A DNA stretch of 34,373 nt from Longimicrobiales bacterium (GCA_028279425.1 JANQNV010000014.1:1-34373); one strand, 5' to 3'; counted from the first letter of the stretch, positions 24,407-33,168 are shown. Notes: generated by a model not told the origin, from the letters alone. Made by a program: numbers and translations.

Positions 24407-24974
24407 GCTGGGCCTCATCCACCTCATCTCGGCCTTCGTGGCGCTGGGCGCGGGGGCATGGGTCTTCTTGATCCCGAAGGGGACTCGGTGGCATCGCACC
24501 CTCGGGCATCTCTACGTCGGGGCCATGATCGTGCTCAATGCGACGGCGCTGGGCATCTATCGACTCATGGGCCGCTTCGGACCCTTTCACGTGTTCGCGC
24601 TCATCGCCCTCGGTACTCTCGGCCTCGCCATGTGGACGGTCTTGTGGCGCCGCCCTCGCGGCCGTTGGATCGAGGCGCACGCCGGGTGGATGGCGGGCTC
24701 GTACATGGGGCTGATGGCCGCCTTCGTGGCCGAGACCTCCACACGGGTGCTCATGCCCTACCTCACCGAACGCCTCGAGCCGGCCGCCGCGTGGACGTCG
24801 TTCTGGGCGGTGGTGACGATCGCCTCGGTCGCGACGATCGGGGGAGGGGTCTGGATGATCCGAACGCGCATGGACGCGGCCATCGCATCGACGCCCGAGG
24901 CGCTTCGCCGGGAGCGCGCCGCCCTTCGCGCCGAGCCAACGGCCGATGCTGGCCCCCGAAGTGCCCCGCAATAG
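24399..24974 (+). CDS. DUF2306-family integral membrane protein
   Basis: 191 residues from the ATG at 24399, eight bases after GGAGG. IHLISAFVALGAGAWVFLIP, GTRWHRTLGHLYVGAMIVLN and GPFHVFALIALGTL are typical of DUF2306, with His8, His32, His37, His64 and His94 lying in or near membrane helices. That histidine pattern suggests haem or metal binding, which is inference. About five helices are predicted by eye and the last ~30 residues form an Ala/Arg-rich cytoplasmic tail. It is the third gene of the operon led by the tandem operator. No terminator is obvious directly after it; the 245-base gap that follows contains only the opposite-strand terminator at 25128-25149. Confidence 0.9.
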   Translation: MSELGLIHLISAFVALGAGAWVFLIPKGTRWHRTLGHLYVGAMIVLNATALGIYRLMGRFGPFHVFALIALGTLGLAMWTVLWRRPRGRWIEAHAGWMAGSYMGLMAAFVAETSTRVLMPYLTERLEPAAAWTSFWAVVTIASVATIGGGVWMIRTRMDAAIASTPEALRRERAALRAEPTADAGPRSAPQ

Positions 24975-25127
24975 AAACACGGATTCGGCCATCATCCAGC
25001 GCCTCTGTGCGCTGCTGTAACTGGCTCCGCCGTAAACGCTTGTTTGCGCCGACTTCATCCGATCTCGAACATGCGTTCGGGTAGGAGCGCCCGGGTTCGA
25101 TCCGGCGTGGTACGCGCGCCGATGTTG

Positions 25128-25149
25128 AGAAAGGCCCCTTTCTGGGGCC
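25128..25149 (-). terminator. Hairpin terminator for the minus-strand acyl-CoA operon
   Basis: Read on the minus strand, GGCCCC, AGAAA loop, GGGGCC is followed by TTTCT. The six-base stem is perfect (25133-25138 and 25144-25149). It lies about 70 bases downstream of the dehydrogenase/crotonase stop at 25220, as expected for the end of that transcript. The T run is short, so efficiency is uncertain. Nothing else is supported in 24975-25219. Confidence 0.6.
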
Positions 25150-25219
25150 GACGAACAATGTGAGCGGCGGTTCAGGACTCGAGCGCAAGATGGCTCGCGA
25201 GTGCGGGCGGGCCGGCGGC

Positions 25220-27328
25220 CTACACCCGCATGGTCTTCGCGTACTCCGATCCGACGACACCCTTCCGGCAGAGGGGCCCGTTGAGGAACTCGGCGGCGAT
25301 CCGCGCCTGCACCTCGATGGCCTCCGCCGCGGACACCGACGTGGAGGCTTCGACGCAGGTCATGATTGCCGCGCGGCCGGCCTCGGTCAGGGGCGAGTCG
25401 GCCTCCGGAAGCGGAGGGACCGCGTCCTGAATCCCCTCGAGGGGACCCTCGACCAGGCCGCGCCGTCCGTCCCCGTCTCCGCCTTGGCTGGCGAGAGACC
25501 AGGCGGCAGCCAGTGCGCCTTCGAGTGAGCCGGCCCGATCGAGGAGCCATCCAACGGCGTCCTGCGAGCGAACCGAACGGCCGGTGAGGAGCATCTCGAG
25601 GATGCGGGACCGGTCGTCGGTCGCCGCACGTCGCAGTGGCCAGTGGCAGGCCTCCATCCCCGGTACCACCGGGAGACCCACCTCGGGCCAGCCGAACTGC
25701 ACACCGTCGGGGGCGACGAGGAAGTGGCAGTGCATGAGCAACTCCAGCATTCCGCCGAGGCATCGCTTACCTCCCACGAACGCCACCGACGTCGCGAACT
25801 CGTCGTACAGGCGTCGGGCCGTGCGCGACCATGAGGTGGTGATCGCCAGCCCCGCCTCCACCTCTTCGATCGCGGCGAAGAACTCGCCGGTGTCGGCCCC
25901 GACCATCTGCGTGGAGAGATGGAAGTCGCCGGTCACGATCACCCGATCGATGCCCTCGACCTTCAGCCAGTCGATTGCGCGGTTCAGTTCCGCATCGACG
26001 TCCCAGTTGTAGCTCTCGCGGGAGATCGTGATGACCCCCACCGATCCGTCGTGCTCGGCGTTGACGTACAGCTGTTGCCAGTCGGGTCCATCCATCGCGT
26101 CGAACACGTCCGGGTGCCAGGCCCCCTCCGCCGCCGAGGGGAACAGGGCGTGATACCGGCGCACGGTTTCGCCGACCCCCTCGGCCCCCCGAGCCCGAAT
26201 CTGCGCGAGAATCCCCTTCCTGAATTGGGCGCACAGCTCGCCGATCGCATTCATATGGGCCAGATGCCCGCGATGTTCGTGGAGCATCAGCGAGGTCATC
26301 TGGAAGAGCGGTCCCATGATCCAGGCGTCGAACTCCGCCTCGCCCTCGCGGTCGAGGCCCCAGTCGACGAGGGGGCGGAAGTGATTCGGCGGATACCAGG
26401 TCTGGCCCGTCTCCTTGCGCTCGACGAGGTCGGGCGTCGGGGTGAAGAGCGGGCCGTATTCCTCGGCCAGATGATGCAGGCACGACCAGGTGAGGAAGTC
26501 GGCCCCCTTTGCACCGATGGCGTCGTGGGCGCGGAACGGGTTCGGCCCGAGGTGCTTGCGAATGAACTTGTCGATCTTCCAGTACGGCATGTTGCTGGCG
26601 CCGTGGTAGCGAAGGCCGGCGAGTGTCACCCCGCAGAAGAGCACGTCGAGGACGAACGACCAGTCGTCGCTCACCGGAATCGGGATCAACCCGAGAGCCC
26701 ACAGAAGTCGAGTGACGTCGCTGGGCTCGTCTTCGACGATCTCGAAGACCTTGTTGATCTCGTGCGGGAACGCCGGATGCGCGACGCCCACCCCCAACTC
26801 CCGGGCGGGGAATCCCGAGGTGACCGAGCGGATCTCGATGTCGGGGAAGGCACCCCGGAAGAGCTCGTAGTGGCTTCGCTTGACCTCGAGAATCTCCGGG
26901 ATCGCCTCGAGGAGGAAGCGCGGCTGCATCGCGCCCAGTTCATCGGGGAGCGATCGGCCGTCGTAGGCCAGACGCACCACCGACGCCATGATCTCGGCCG
27001 CCCGCGCCGTCCCGAAGCCGGCGACGAGGCCGGGGTACTTGTCGCCGATCCCGTCGGGCGCCCCGGGGAAGTCCAGGGCGACGATGGGCACGTCGAAGCG
27101 GGTCAGACGCGACGCGAACTGCATGGTCTTGCCCGCGCCCACGATCCCGCTGGCTCCCGAGATCACCATCGATCCCCGATCGGAAGCGGGGCCGAAGACG
27201 GCATCGACAGCCTCGGACGCGTCGATGGGGAGTCGACCGTTCTTGAAGAGGTCGAGGACCGAGCCGAGGCCCAGCGTCTGGAGGGTGGGGGTGCGGAGAG
27301 ACGAAGCGATCGAGGTCGAAACGGACAC
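25220..27328 (-). CDS. Atypical 3-hydroxyacyl-CoA dehydrogenase / enoyl-CoA hydratase (crotonase) fusion
   Basis: 702 residues from a GTG at 27326-27328 (start uncertain; no strong ribosome site). N-terminal half: a nucleotide-binding loop VISGASGIVGAGK (55-67) instead of the usual GAGxMGxGIA, then DVPIVALDFPG and GVAHPAFPHEINKVFEIVED, which parallels the HFFNP...EVV active-site region of 3-hydroxyacyl-CoA dehydrogenases. IDKFIRKHLGPNPFRAHDAI matches the C-terminal dehydrogenase domain. A linker contains HEHRGHLAH (350-358). C-terminal crotonase from about 430: FVGGKRCLGGMLELLMHCHF with Glu529, and FGWPEVGLPVVPGMEACHW with Glu549, the two expected catalytic positions. The order dehydrogenase-then-hydratase is the reverse of FadB/FadJ. 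Probably a two-step CoA-thioester enzyme, paired with the thiolase 26 bases upstream. Domain calls rest on motif resemblance. Confidence 0.75.
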   Translation of the reverse strand: MSVSTSIASSLRTPTLQTLGLGSVLDLFKNGRLPIDASEAVDAVFGPASDRGSMVISGASGIVGAGKTMQFASRLTRFDVPIVALDFPGAPDGIGDKYPGLVAGFGTARAAEIMASVVRLAYDGRSLPDELGAMQPRFLLEAIPEILEVKRSHYELFRGAFPDIEIRSVTSGFPARELGVGVAHPAFPHEINKVFEIVEDEPSDVTRLLWALGLIPIPVSDDWSFVLDVLFCGVTLAGLRYHGASNMPYWKIDKFIRKHLGPNPFRAHDAIGAKGADFLTWSCLHHLAEEYGPLFTPTPDLVERKETGQTWYPPNHFRPLVDWGLDREGEAEFDAWIMGPLFQMTSLMLHEHRGHLAHMNAIGELCAQFRKGILAQIRARGAEGVGETVRRYHALFPSAAEGAWHPDVFDAMDGPDWQQLYVNAEHDGSVGVITISRESYNWDVDAELNRAIDWLKVEGIDRVIVTGDFHLSTQMVGADTGEFFAAIEEVEAGLAITTSWSRTARRLYDEFATSVAFVGGKRCLGGMLELLMHCHFLVAPDGVQFGWPEVGLPVVPGMEACHWPLRRAATDDRSRILEMLLTGRSVRSQDAVGWLLDRAGSLEGALAAAWSLASQGGDGDGRRGLVEGPLEGIQDAVPPLPEADSPLTEAGRAAIMTCVEASTSVSAAEAIEVQARIAAEFLNGPLCRKGVVGSEYAKTMRV

Positions 27329-27354
27329 GGCGGATGCGGGCTGGGGGAGAGGCG

Positions 27355-28548
27355 TCAGGACACTTCGAAGAGAGCTGCGATACCGACGTCGCCGGCAGCG
27401 CATCCGAACAGCAACACATTCCCCCCGCCCAGCTCGACGGCCTCCTCGAGGCCTTCGATCAACGAGCGGGTGAGGGTCGGGCCCTGCGGGTGGCCCCAGA
27501 CCAGCGAGCACCCCGTGCGGTTCAGCCCCTGCCAGTCGAACCCGGTCTGACGCTGGAAGACGGCGTCGTTGACGGCGAAGGGGTTGTGGTTCTTCGCGAC
27601 GGCGACGTCGTCGAGGGACATCCCCAGGCGGTTCATCAACTTGTTCACCGCGATGCCGGGCGCTTCGGGCATCAGCGACGGCTGGGCACGGGCTTCGGCT
27701 TTGCCGACGAGCCGGATGGAGATCTCCGGGCGAGGGCTCAGCTCCCGGGCCCGCTCCTCGGTCGTCACGAGCAGGCACGCCATTCCATCGGAGGCGTGCG
27801 TTTGCGTGCCGCTCGTCACGCAGGTGTCGAGCTCGCGCTGGCCGCGCAGTTGTCCCAGCGATACGCGCCGCACGCCCACATCCTCATCGATCGTGCCGAG
27901 GGGCCGGCCCTGCACGGTGAGTACGTCGAAGGGCACCATGTAGCGGTCGAGGAATCCGCGGTCTTTCGTGTCGAAGTACTGCTGGTGACGCAGGTGAGCG
28001 ATGTCGTCGGTCTCCGTGCGCTCGATCTTGTACTTCCGTGCAGTCAGACCCGCCGCAGCGATCATTGCCTTCCCGGTCGCCGGATCGAATCCGAAGTTGT
28101 CCCAGACGTCGGCGATCGCCTGCGTGCGCTCATAGGCGCGCCGCTCGGGAAACACGCCCACGGGGGAGTCCGACGTGCGGTCGAAGGTGAGGACTCCGAC
28201 GGTATCGTGGGACTCGGCCTCGACCGTCGCCGCCCCCATGAGGACGGCCTGCAGCCCGGTGGCGCACGCCTGTTCCACGTGAAAGCCCGGTATGCGGTGG
28301 CCCATGATGCTTGCGACCATCGGGGCCGTCCAGAACTTCCAGTGCCACGGCACGGTCGAGCCGAGCACCATGTAGTCCAGCTCCTGTTGTGGGACCCCGC
28401 GCAGCCCGAGGATCCTGCCCATCGACTCACCGGCGAACTGCCCGATGTTGACCTCTGCGAGTGCGGAGGTCTGCCAGGCGGGAAAGAACGACGAGCCCCA
28501 GGTGCCGTAGGGGATACGGGCCCGGGGGAACAGTGCGGGTCGGCTCAT
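27355..28548 (-). CDS. Thiolase-like acyl-CoA acyltransferase
   Basis: 397 residues from the ATG at 28546-28548 (MSRPALFPRARIPYGTW); an in-frame GTG at 28615-28617 would add 23 residues with no family character. The nucleophile is Cys95 in HVEQACATGLQAV. His321 lies in KNHNPFAVND, where classical thiolases have NEAF. His353 is in WGHPQGPTLTRS, and Cys383 is in LLFGCAAGDVG. All four active-site elements are thus present in modified form, so it should cleave 3-ketoacyl-CoA or condense two acyl-CoAs. The NHNPFAVND motif sets it apart from FadA and acetyl-CoA acetyltransferases. It is first in a two-gene operon with the dehydrogenase/crotonase fusion, together covering the last three steps of a beta-oxidation-like cycle or its reverse. 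Confidence 0.88.
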   Translation of the reverse strand: MSRPALFPRARIPYGTWGSSFFPAWQTSALAEVNIGQFAGESMGRILGLRGVPQQELDYMVLGSTVPWHWKFWTAPMVASIMGHRIPGFHVEQACATGLQAVLMGAATVEAESHDTVGVLTFDRTSDSPVGVFPERRAYERTQAIADVWDNFGFDPATGKAMIAAAGLTARKYKIERTETDDIAHLRHQQYFDTKDRGFLDRYMVPFDVLTVQGRPLGTIDEDVGVRRVSLGQLRGQRELDTCVTSGTQTHASDGMACLLVTTEERARELSPRPEISIRLVGKAEARAQPSLMPEAPGIAVNKLMNRLGMSLDDVAVAKNHNPFAVNDAVFQRQTGFDWQGLNRTGCSLVWGHPQGPTLTRSLIEGLEEAVELGGGNVLLFGCAAGDVGIAALFEVS

Positions 28549-28653
28549 TCGCGATGTGGGGTGCGAGGAAGGCGGAGCGAAGCGGTAAGCTACCGAAGGG
28601 AGGGGGCGATGATCCACCCGTTCCGGAGTCGGAGGTCGACCCCTGGATCGCCC

Positions 28654-29517
28654 TCAGCGGTACTCGAGGTTGATGACCCCGTTGGTGACGAGCGCGAAGG
28701 TCGACCCGTCGGGAGCCGGAGGGGCGTTGCTCGCCCGTTCGTTGGCGCGGAATTCGAAGGTGGCTTCGATGCGATCCTCCGCCGCGTCGATCAGAAGCAT
28801 CGCCCCGCTGGGCGTCAGGCGGAGACTATCGAAGCCGGGGAAATCGGGGTCGTCGGGGAAGAGATTGACGAGCCCGTAGAAGCCGGAGTCGATCGTGCCG
28901 AGGGGGTAGCTTCCAGGGGTCAGCCCACCCGAGGGAGTGGTCACACGGAGGATCATCACCGCATTCGTCGGGTCGCAGCCGACGGCGGCATCCGAGCATG
29001 CCACGATCACGAGGGTGCCGCCGCGCACCCCTTCGGCGTCGACGGTGAAGTTGCTGAAGGTCCAGGAGACGTCGTCGATACGCGCACTGAGTGTGCCCTG
29101 CCAGCTTCCGAAGCCGTACGATACGCACGATGGAACGCTGGAACCGCGCGCGAAGGTGGTCGAAGTGCCGGCTCGCGAGAGGACGAGGCGATCGTTGGAC
29201 ACGTCGTAGTCGAAGGTGCGCACATCCGATTCCGGAGCTCCGCCCCGGGGGGTCAGCCGGAGCACGAGGCTGGTGCCGTCCGACGTCCACGAGCCGGATG
29301 AGGCGGTGCACCCGCGCCCGGCCAGGTCGGCCTCGACGAGTCGCGCCGTGCCACCGGCGTTCAACTCGAGAACGGTTTCGCTGACCCCGGCTTCGGTCGC
29401 GCGCCACACCCGGTCGAGTGGTGCAGAGGCCGTGACCTCGGGTTCGGTGGAGCCACAGGCGACCAACACGATCGCGAGGGCGGCGGCGGGCAGGGTGCGG
29501 ATGGAGTGTGCGTTCAT
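28654..29517 (-). CDS. Lipoprotein of unknown function
   Basis: 287 residues from the ATG at 29515-29517, preceded by GAGGGA. The leader MNAHSIRTLPAAALAIVLVA ends in a lipobox, LVAC, with lipidation at Cys21. The mature protein is beta-rich and looks like two related parts: WRATEAGVSETVLELNAGGT up to the Cys-containing VPSCVSYGFGSW, then a second domain, GTLSARIDDVSWTFSNFTVD through GLTPGSYPLGTID. No catalytic motif and no family I can name. It is probably anchored at the periplasmic face of a membrane. The gap before it (29518-29675) is a divergent promoter region shared with the DUF2256/DUF3253 gene. Confidence 0.85.
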   Translation of the reverse strand: MNAHSIRTLPAAALAIVLVACGSTEPEVTASAPLDRVWRATEAGVSETVLELNAGGTARLVEADLAGRGCTASSGSWTSDGTSLVLRLTPRGGAPESDVRTFDYDVSNDRLVLSRAGTSTTFARGSSVPSCVSYGFGSWQGTLSARIDDVSWTFSNFTVDAEGVRGGTLVIVACSDAAVGCDPTNAVMILRVTTPSGGLTPGSYPLGTIDSGFYGLVNLFPDDPDFPGFDSLRLTPSGAMLLIDAAEDRIEATFEFRANERASNAPPAPDGSTFALVTNGVINLEYR

Positions 29518-29675
29518 GGCTTCCCTCACCCCTGTGGCCGGGCACGGTTCCGCGCGCCGGGCGAGTGGACCCGCCGAGGAATCGGTTCGTCGCAAGCGGG
29601 GTAACCTCGTTCTCGATCTGCGGCCCGCCGGGTCGTTCGGCCTCGGCTCCACGCCGCCCCCCGACCTGGATCGAC

Positions 29676-30095
29676 ATGCGCGAGTTCCCTTCGAAGATCT
29701 GCGCGAGCTGCGGACGCACGTTCGAGTGGCGGCGGAAGTGGGCCGAGAGCTGGGACGAGGTGCGCTACTGCAGCGCGAAGTGCCGCCGGTGTCGGGTGCG
29801 AGCGGTCGACCGCGCCCTCGAGGAGACGGTGTTGCGACTGCTGGCCGCACGGGCGCGATCGGCCACCATCTGTCCGTCGGAAGCGGCACGGGCCGTCGAC
29901 CCCGAGGGATGGGGGCCATTGATGGAGCCGGCCCGCGCTGCGGCACGCCGCTTGGCCGCCCAGGGTCGAGTCATTGCGCTCCAGCGGGGACGGCCGGTGG
30001 ATCCGAGCCGAGCGCGGGGCGCGATCCGGCTCGGGCGCGGGCCCGCGTTCGGCGCCCCTCGCGTGGACGCTTCGGGATTGCCGACTCGGTCGTGA
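29676..30095 (+). CDS. DUF2256-DUF3253 fusion protein with zinc-ribbon-like knuckle
   Basis: 139 residues from the ATG at 29676. Residues 1-40 are DUF2256: KICASCGRTFEWRRKW and DEVRYCSAKCRRCR, with Cys9, Cys12, Cys32 and Cys36 as likely zinc ligands. Residues 44-120 are DUF3253, a small winged-helix-like domain: VLRLLAARARSATICPSEAA, then WGPLMEPARAAARRLAAQGR, VIALQRGRPVDPSRARGAIR. The two families also occur fused elsewhere. No function is established; nucleic-acid binding is plausible from the fold. A ribosome site is not obvious, but no other start keeps the first Cys pair. The frame ends 26 bases before the convergent permease gene. Confidence 0.9.
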   Translation: MREFPSKICASCGRTFEWRRKWAESWDEVRYCSAKCRRCRVRAVDRALEETVLRLLAARARSATICPSEAARAVDPEGWGPLMEPARAAARRLAAQGRVIALQRGRPVDPSRARGAIRLGRGPAFGAPRVDASGLPTRS

Positions 30096-30121
30096 CCCTC
30101 GGGGCGACGCGCCGCCGAATT

Positions 30122-32743
30122 TCAGCCGTCCGAACGAAGAGCCTCGACCGGCTGGATGCGAAGCGCTCTGCGCGCCGGCACCCAGCAGGCCGAGACGCCG
30201 GCGAGGAGCATGGCCGCGACCAGGCCCGGGAACAACCACGGACTAGCCTCGGGGATCGGGAACACGAAGAGGCGGACGCGGGAGATCTGGAGACCGATCA
30301 GCGCTCCGATCGTGCCGCCCACTCCGACGAGCACGGCCGAGCGCCGGACGACCGCCCATAGCACGGAGGCGGGCTCTGCGCCGAGAGCCACCCGTACTCC
30401 GATTTCGCGAGTCCGCTGTGACACGGACAGCGATACGATGGAGTAGACGCCGGCGAGGGCCAGGAGGAGCGTCACGACCGCCACTCCGACCAGCGTGCTG
30501 CTCATGGCCGCCAGCGCCACCCGGTTTTCGGCGCCGACCTCGTCGAGGGGTACGATCTCGGTCACGTCGAGACCGGAATCGAGGTCGTAGATGGTCCGGC
30601 GCAGGAGTCCGGCCTGCATCGTGGGGTCGCTCCCGACGTCTACCGCGATTCGGAACCTCGATCGGGGCTGCATGGGCACGTAGACGCCCGAGGCCGGGGC
30701 GGAAGCCGTCACCTCCATCACATTGGGGACGACGCCGACGATCTCCCGCCAGGCAGGGGGCGTCTCTTCGCCTTCGGCCGCCATGCGAAGCCGCCGGCCG
30801 ACCGCCTCCACGGAGCCGAAGTGCTCGATCGCGAAGGCCTCGTTGACGAGCGCTACGGGCGCCGCACCATCGGCGAGGTCGGCCGGGCCCAGCGCGCGTC
30901 CCACGGAGGGTTCGATGCCAAGCACTCCGAGCAGGTCGCCCCTCACCTCGACCAGGGGTGTCGGGAGGGCGCCCGCGCCACCCTCGATGTCGAGGGGGAC
31001 CGGGTAGGGGGAGAGGCGGGGCAGGTGGGACGCGAGCCCCACGGCTCGTATGCCGGGGGTCTCGGCGAGCCGGGTCTCCAACGCCGCGGTCATCGTGGCG
31101 AGCGAGTCGGCGACGTCGACGCCTGCCCACGCGACCTCGTTGCCCTGTATGACGACCGACACGCGGGCGGTGAGCACTCGATCGTCGGGCAGGTGGAAGT
31201 CGGGGTCGACGTACGAGCGGAAGCCGTCGGCGAAGAGGGCCGCGGCACCGAGGAGGGCGACCGACATCACCACCTCGGCCAGGATCATCGCGCCTCCGAT
31301 CCGGCCGACCCCGAGGCCGCCCTGCCGCCCGGCGGACCGCAGGGCGTCGCCGGCCGAGGCGCCGGTGGCGCGCAGGGCAGGGAGGACGCCCATGACCGTA
31401 GCCGAGACGAGCGCCAGCGCCGCCACGATCGCGGCCGTCGAGGGCCGCAGCCCCAGGTCGATCCAGAAGGGCAATTCGTCGAGGGCGCGATCGTAGACCC
31501 GCAGGAGGGCGCCGGCGAGCAGGAGCCCTGGAATCGCCGCCAGGGTGACGATGACGAGGGCCTCCACGAACAGCTGGCTGACGAGCCGCGCCCGTGAGGC
31601 GCCGAGGGCGTTGCGCACGGCGATTTCCGGCGCGCGCCTCGAGGTGCGCGCCACGATCAGGTTGGCGGCGTTGGCCGCGATGACGGCGAGGACCGTCACG
31701 AGCGCCAGGATCATCAAGACCGCCATCCACTGCGCTTGCGGTGATACGAAGGTTCGGGTGATCGGAATGATCCGGTGACGTTGTGCGTCGACGCCCCGTC
31801 CGGGGGCCGAAATCTGGCGCGACACCTCGGCGAGGCGGTCTTCGGCTTGTTCGCGGCTCACACCGTCGGCGAGGATACCCAACTGCCGTGTCCCGGCGAC
31901 GGGGTCCCGGTCGGCGAGGGCTCCCAGCGAGGCCTCCGGCAGCGGAATCCAGATTTCGCCGTCCGAGGGGTAGCCTGCGTCGTCGGGCAGCACGCCGACG
32001 ATCTCGTGCCTCACTCCTCCGAGATCCAACGTGCGACCGATCGGGTCCTCTCCAGCCCAGCGGCGGCGGTGGTAGCTCTCTCGGATCAGGGCGACGGACG
32101 GTGCCCCGATCTCCCCGTCTCCGGCGCCGAGCAGGCGTCCGGCGGTCGGTGCGTACGGCAGGTGTTCGAAGGTGCGGGGCGTGACGCGGGCTCCGGCCAC
32201 GCGCTCCACCTCACCCGAGGGGTGGAGCACGTTGAAGTCGACGGCGTCGGACCCGCCGATGTAGAGAAACGCCGACGCTTCTCGAAACGCGCGCAGGCGC
32301 TCCAGATCGAGTCGGCTCCGCCGTCCCTCGGCCTCGTCGTAGGTCTGTATGACGACCCATCGGTCGCCGTCGTCGAAGGGGAGCGCGCTGTAGAACACCT
32401 GCTGGAAGAGGCTGACACCCCCGGCCGCCAGGCCGATCCCCACCCCCAGGGCGATCACCGCCGTGAGGGTGAGAAAGGGTTGGCGCGCGGCGAGGCGGCC
32501 GGCCAGGCGAACCTCGATTCGGGATACCATCCACGAGCGGTCGGCCAGCCCGCGACCCACGGCGGCGGGCAGATGACGCGCGACCTGGACCGCGCCATCG
32601 GCGATCGTGAGCGCGGCACCCCCCAGGCGTCCCCATCGATCGACCCGGCGACCGTGCAACTCGTGGAGGTCGCCGATCCACTCGTCGCGCTCGTCGGGGT
32701 GAACCACGAGGGTGAGCAGCCGTTCGATCCAACGCGGCGTCAC
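30122..32743 (-). CDS. ADOP-type duplicated ABC permease, copy 4
   Basis: 873 residues from a GTG at 32741-32743 that overlaps the PadR stop (GTGA). A soluble prefix domain covers the first 75 residues (RWIERLLTLVVHPDERDEWI, GDLHELHGRRVDRWG), the same type as in copy 2. TM1 lies at about 89-115 (LTAVIALGVGIGLAAGGVSL) and lacks the usual GANTAIF sequence. The first FtsX domain is from about 338 (VIAANAANLIVARTSRRAPE) and the last at about 734-870, ending ACWVPARRALRIQPVEALRS. Two MacB-type extracytoplasmic domains lie between. No ATPase is adjacent. It is the most divergent of the four copies by eye. Substrate unknown. Confidence 0.92.
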   Translation of the reverse strand: MTPRWIERLLTLVVHPDERDEWIGDLHELHGRRVDRWGRLGGAALTIADGAVQVARHLPAAVGRGLADRSWMVSRIEVRLAGRLAARQPFLTLTAVIALGVGIGLAAGGVSLFQQVFYSALPFDDGDRWVVIQTYDEAEGRRSRLDLERLRAFREASAFLYIGGSDAVDFNVLHPSGEVERVAGARVTPRTFEHLPYAPTAGRLLGAGDGEIGAPSVALIRESYHRRRWAGEDPIGRTLDLGGVRHEIVGVLPDDAGYPSDGEIWIPLPEASLGALADRDPVAGTRQLGILADGVSREQAEDRLAEVSRQISAPGRGVDAQRHRIIPITRTFVSPQAQWMAVLMILALVTVLAVIAANAANLIVARTSRRAPEIAVRNALGASRARLVSQLFVEALVIVTLAAIPGLLLAGALLRVYDRALDELPFWIDLGLRPSTAAIVAALALVSATVMGVLPALRATGASAGDALRSAGRQGGLGVGRIGGAMILAEVVMSVALLGAAALFADGFRSYVDPDFHLPDDRVLTARVSVVIQGNEVAWAGVDVADSLATMTAALETRLAETPGIRAVGLASHLPRLSPYPVPLDIEGGAGALPTPLVEVRGDLLGVLGIEPSVGRALGPADLADGAAPVALVNEAFAIEHFGSVEAVGRRLRMAAEGEETPPAWREIVGVVPNVMEVTASAPASGVYVPMQPRSRFRIAVDVGSDPTMQAGLLRRTIYDLDSGLDVTEIVPLDEVGAENRVALAAMSSTLVGVAVVTLLLALAGVYSIVSLSVSQRTREIGVRVALGAEPASVLWAVVRRSAVLVGVGGTIGALIGLQISRVRLFVFPIPEASPWLFPGLVAAMLLAGVSACWVPARRALRIQPVEALRSDG

Positions 32744-33075
32744 GACGACAGACCCGGAGCCGTGTCGAGACCGCCCCACATCTCCTCGAACGCCTGCCGG
32801 CTCTCGTGGACGGCCTCCCTCCCCTCGGGCAGCACCACGATGTGGCGACGGGCCTTCCCTCCGCGTTCGGCCCGAGCCTCACCCAGATAGCTCGAGACGA
32901 GGCCCTTCTGCTCGAGGCGCTTCAGGGTGGTGTAGACGGCGGAGCGGCGTACCCGGCGACCCGTCCGGTCCCGGATGACGTCGACGATCCCGAGTGCATA
33001 GGCGTCGTCTTCGCCGAGGCGCATGGCCGCCAACAACACCATCAACTCGAATTCCCCCAGCACGTCTCGACCCAT
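32740..33075 (-). CDS. PadR-family transcriptional regulator
   Basis: 111 residues from the ATG at 33073-33075, preceded by a GGGGGGA run. The N-terminus MGRDVLGEFELMVLLAAMRL, the recognition region RRVRRSAVYTTLKRLEQKGL and the wing RAERGGKARRHIVVLPEGRE are typical of PadR-s1. It is closely similar in plan to the PadR at 13871-14215. The stop overlaps the permease start, so both are made from one transcript. The region upstream is only AT-richer (GATTAAAGCGACATTGTGAG at 33099-33118), with no clear dyad, and is shared with the divergent gene at 33169. Confidence 0.93.
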   Translation of the reverse strand: MGRDVLGEFELMVLLAAMRLGEDDAYALGIVDVIRDRTGRRVRRSAVYTTLKRLEQKGLVSSYLGEARAERGGKARRHIVVLPEGREAVHESRQAFEEMWGGLDTAPGLSS

Positions 33076-33168
33076 CGTCCCCCCCTGGGCACGCACGATT
33101 AAAGCGACATTGTGAGCGTAAGGCGATGGGCGGGGTGGATCAAGAGCCGCGTTTGCGTAGGCTTCGTC

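Noticed and set aside
25045..25115. tRNA-like TTCGATCC segment
   Set aside because: The T-arm would have only a six-base loop with mismatched stem, and no acceptor or anticodon stem can be drawn on either strand.
27329..27778. N-terminal extension of the dehydrogenase/crotonase fusion
   Set aside because: It would overlap the thiolase gene completely out of frame and is low-complexity Arg/Pro sequence.
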